From: Dipteronia dyeriana
Lineage: Eukaryota; Streptophyta; Magnoliopsida; Sapindales; Sapindaceae
Reading direction: 5' to 3'
Length of the DNA: 64,000 nt
Assembly: GCA_032871835.1 (NCBI GenBank)
Contig: CM065300.1
Coordinates: forward strand, 113,519,088-113,583,087
Positions 61,639 through 64,000 of this stretch are shown in pieces. How positions within the stretch are numbered: the stretch's first letter is position 1; each line of letters opens with the position of its first letter. The position numbers and the translations under genes are program-made. Under the pieces are notes generated by a model. It ran no database searches and was not told the origin of the DNA. It saw nothing but the letters and a program-made list of their open reading frames with translations.

Positions 61639-61725
61639 AGAGGGATGGCTGAGTGGCTTAAGGCATTGGTTTGCTAAACTGACAAACAAGAAGATTGTGT
61701 CATGGGTTTGAGTCTTATTTCCTCT
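61639..61725 (+). pseudogene. trnS-GCU: Mitochondrial-type tRNA-Ser(GCU) pseudogene
   Basis: The sequence folds as a class II tRNA of 87 nt. The 7-bp acceptor stem (agaggga with ttcctct) is intact. The D arm is ggctgagtggcttaaggc-like. The anticodon is GCT at 61673-61675 with a T-T before and A-A after, and a variable arm follows. The T arm reads atggg, tttgagt, cttat, where the usual form has ttcgaat and cccat. These are C to T and A to G type changes, leaving G-U pairs. It resembles plant mitochondrial trnS-GCU. As a nuclear copy it is unlikely to be expressed. Confidence 0.75.
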
Positions 61726-61980
61726 AACTTGGAAGAAGAATGGGCAATAGAAATTACATGAGAGAAAGAACCTCTTGGTGGAGTCCCCCGGAGGACAGAA
61801 TAGCACTACTTAGTGACTAGGAGCGGAGAGCCCGTTGTGTTTTGTTTTTTGCCTATATTCTTTTCATTTTATATCTATAAGCAAGCTCCCTCCAGCTGTC
61901 TAATGAATAGGCAACTCTAGATACTTGAGCATGTTGGAAGCTTAGGTGGCAGTTAAAAGAGCAGCTCGAAAGCTTAATGA

Positions 61981-63550
61981 ACAAGTGATCGAGCCAATTT
62001 TATGTTAAATTTTGGACTTCAAATTCACATTTTTTGGCTTGATTCCGAGTAAATTTTTGTGTCTAATGGCTTTACTCTAATCAATGGAGGCATTCAATGT
62101 ATTTCAGGCATAATACTTTCAAATGTAGACTTTCGGGTTCAGAACAAGTTTGATTTTCAAGTAAGAGTGCCCAGTTTGTTGATGCTTCGGTAGTCCATAC
62201 CAGTGTAATATTACCCGCGAAATCATCTCCAAAAGATCTTGCCAAACTTCGATAGTCCATATGAGCGTAATCATACCCGTGAACCAGCACTAATTTGTCC
62301 TCAAATGATTTTACCAAGAAGACTTCATTGGTCCATACCTGTGAAGTGACCTTCGATCTAAGAGCCAGAATTATGTCCAATAGATCTACGTGGTCCACTT
62401 CAGTGGTTCACACCATACAATGACTCATAGACGGAGAGTTAGAATTCCTCAAAGTGTAGTTTGCTGATCAACTTTGTTGATCCCTACTCACGAACTATGT
62501 GTCGTGAAGTTACCTAGATTCGTTGTCGTCAACAAACACTGATATATTTTAGGCAACCAATAAATATATATTTTTCCTATTTTCAAGATAGAGGCTTGAC
62601 ACGCCAAAAACACTCTCTTTCTAGGTCCTTAAGAATTTCTCCCACCACATCCAAACCATTCTACTCGATGTTCTTCCATTTCTACTCAAGAAGGCAACTA
62701 GTATATTGGATTCAGGTTTCAAGAAAGGTGGATTATCTACATGGGTCTTTTCTTACGCTCTTCTCTTAGGTATTGTTTTATAATTAAAATGAGTAGCTAA
62801 ATCACCCACTAAGGGGTTGATGTGATACACTTGTATATGTTGGATGTTACCTATCTTTAGTAATATAACAAGTTTGTACCATTCTTTTTTTTAATTATTT
62901 TCAAGAATCAGTTTGTCTTAGTTTGAATATGACAATCTTTACAAATTGTTTGAGAAATTATTTGAGTGATTAACTTGATATATACCCTACTTAATTTTCT
63001 AAAGACTCAATTTAATGGAAGGATTACATAAGAGTATACCCCTAAAGTGAAATCCAGTCTCTACAATCTCAATTCTTAACAAATCCCAAGTGAGTGAAAA
63101 ACATTGCATACCCTAGGTTGGTCACTCATGAAGGCTTACAATCAACGCTATATACCCAAGGTTGATTATGTTATAAAGAGATTGGACCCTCATTTGATAG
63201 ATATCGATTAATGAGAGTATTGATATATCCATTATTTTATTGTTGCATCCATCAACTCCATAGTTCTTATTCTCATACACTCATCATCATGTTCACTTCG
63301 CTTTAGTTTAATTTTAGATTAATTAGCTTAACTGTAGTTTGCATCATTGTGTCAGTTTTTTGAAACAAACCATTGAAACTTTACTTTTCAAGCATACTAG
63401 TAGTTTGCATTTGAATTCATTCATTATTGTCTTCGTTCCTTGTGGAATGATAGATCACTTGACATCGTACTTGTTTTCAAAAAAAAAAATTGAGCTCATT
63501 TAGAGGTTCTTTATTTTTTGTCAAACAATTTCCATACCAAAAATGACTTT
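61981..63550. other. Unassigned region, no clear gene
   Basis: A 105-codon frame lies at 62081-62398 on the minus strand. Its middle shows two related segments of about 25 residues, FEDKLVLVHGYDYAHMDYRS and FGDDFAGNITLVWTTEAS, matching DNA repeats built on a gtccata word at 62195, 62257 and 62332. I do not recognise a family. The rest is AT-rich with no LTR, primer site or tRNA. It may be the 5' part of the Gypsy-like repeat suspected at 63558. Confidence 0.3.
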
Positions 63551-63557
63551 GTCAAAA

Positions 63558-63576
63558 TGACGTTGCTGCCAGGGAT
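63558..63576 (+). other. Possible Gypsy (Athila/Tat-like) primer site
   Basis: The sequence tgacgttgctgccagggat resembles the TGGCGCCGTTGCCGGGGA-type primer region of Athila/Tat Gypsy elements, with several transition-type changes. If correct, an LTR ends just upstream and a leader follows. No gag is reached in the window. Confidence 0.35.
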
Positions 63577-64000
63577 CGGCTTGCGTAGTAGTGATTTGAT
63601 TTGTTTTAATATTAGTTTCTTTGTAGTTTTATTTTCTTTAGTGTCTTTTATTTCATTTGGTATTTGTGTTTTTACACTTTCAGGTTTTTAGGTATATGCA
63701 CGAACATCGTTCATCGGGAAGTGGTATGTTTCCAACTAACGACAACATTCACTGTGTGGGTAGATTGGTTCGACAATTTGAAAAAAAAAACAGCCTGAAT
63801 AAGACATTCCACAGGGATCGAACGGTAGTGATGATCAAATTTAAGTTATAATACTAGAAGTGCTTAAAAAGTAAATGCGATGATTGGTTTTGGTTAATAA
63901 CAACTAAATGCAATTAACAATTAAACTACGTTAGCAAGAAATGTGTGTGAAAAGATAGGTGATGAAATGTGGGAGTCAGTGCAAGCACAACAAAAATAGT
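63577..64000 (+). other. Leader-like non-coding sequence at the window edge
   Basis: There is no gene. The ccacagggatcgaac string at about 63811-63825 is of a kind common near repeat leaders in plants. The 64-codon frame at 63657-63851 has no recognisable motif and is probably chance. Confidence 0.3.

Larger units (their letters stand above)
59713..61980. other. Nuclear insertion of mitochondrial DNA (NUMT)
   Basis: The base composition and texture change abruptly to that of plant mitochondrial intergenic DNA, with long non-repetitive CT-rich stretches such as 60590-60780 and 60995-61160. A trnS-GCU of mitochondrial type is present at 61639-61725. No retroelement feature is seen. Both limits are approximate: the left one is where homology between the copia C LTRs stops, the right one where the texture changes. 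The mitochondrial origin is inferred from the tRNA and the general look; only an alignment can confirm it. Confidence 0.65.

Overview
The window looks like repeat-rich heterochromatin from a plant nuclear genome. It is AT-rich, has no intact cellular gene, and is mostly LTR retrotransposons of the Ty1/copia order inserted into one another. Two hAT-like DNA elements and a piece of mitochondrial DNA complete it. The plant assignment rests on SIRE-like and Tork/Angela-like copia proteins, a Transposase_32-type ORF known from plants, plant-type iMet primer sites and plant-type mitochondrial sequence. The species cannot be told. Every retrotransposon gene carries stops or frameshifts, so nothing here looks able to move by itself.

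The nesting can be read from element ends and target-site duplications (TSDs). The outermost unit is copia C, minus strand and SIRE-like. Its 5' LTR is at 58960-59712, its gag-pol runs leftward to 48940, and its 3' LTR survives as two pieces, 47508-47714 and 21918-22616. Four things sit inside C: a large block of family D (22617-47507) in its 3' LTR; solo LTR E1 (53614-55523) between integrase and reverse transcriptase; solo LTR F (49704-52645) inside reverse transcriptase, itself carrying an hAT-like element; and element T, whose right end (21917) abuts the 3' LTR remnant.

The D block is one plus-strand element. Its 5' LTR ends at 28080, and its PBS (28083), leader, gag (38867) and pol (to 42713) lead to a PPT (42771) and a 3' LTR (42783-47507). 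A solo D LTR sits inside each of its LTRs (22802-25825 and 43306-45694). A complete minus-strand D element (28128-37714) sits in its leader.

To the left lies element T, which has SIRE-like ends but a Transposase_32-type ORF instead of gag-pol. Its right LTR is split by copia S (10540-20879, plus strand, TSD GAGGA), the best preserved element, which holds the other hAT-like element. Further left is copia A (minus strand), with an LTR region at 5245-7076, a PBS and a gag that is itself interrupted by a 2.5-kb solo LTR (2588-5079).

The right end (about 59720-61980) looks like mitochondrial DNA with a decayed trnS-GCU. It is followed by unassigned sequence and a possible Gypsy primer site.

The most unusual pattern is that several unrelated repeat families carry a short GC-rich cassette of inverted repeats. 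In the LTRs of S, T, C and F it lies just upstream of a TATA-like box. In family D it lies in the leader before gag, where two copies of the same family have well-matched flanks but unrelated cassettes. Two D LTRs also face each other across only 47 bp, making a palindrome with arms of about 2 kb.
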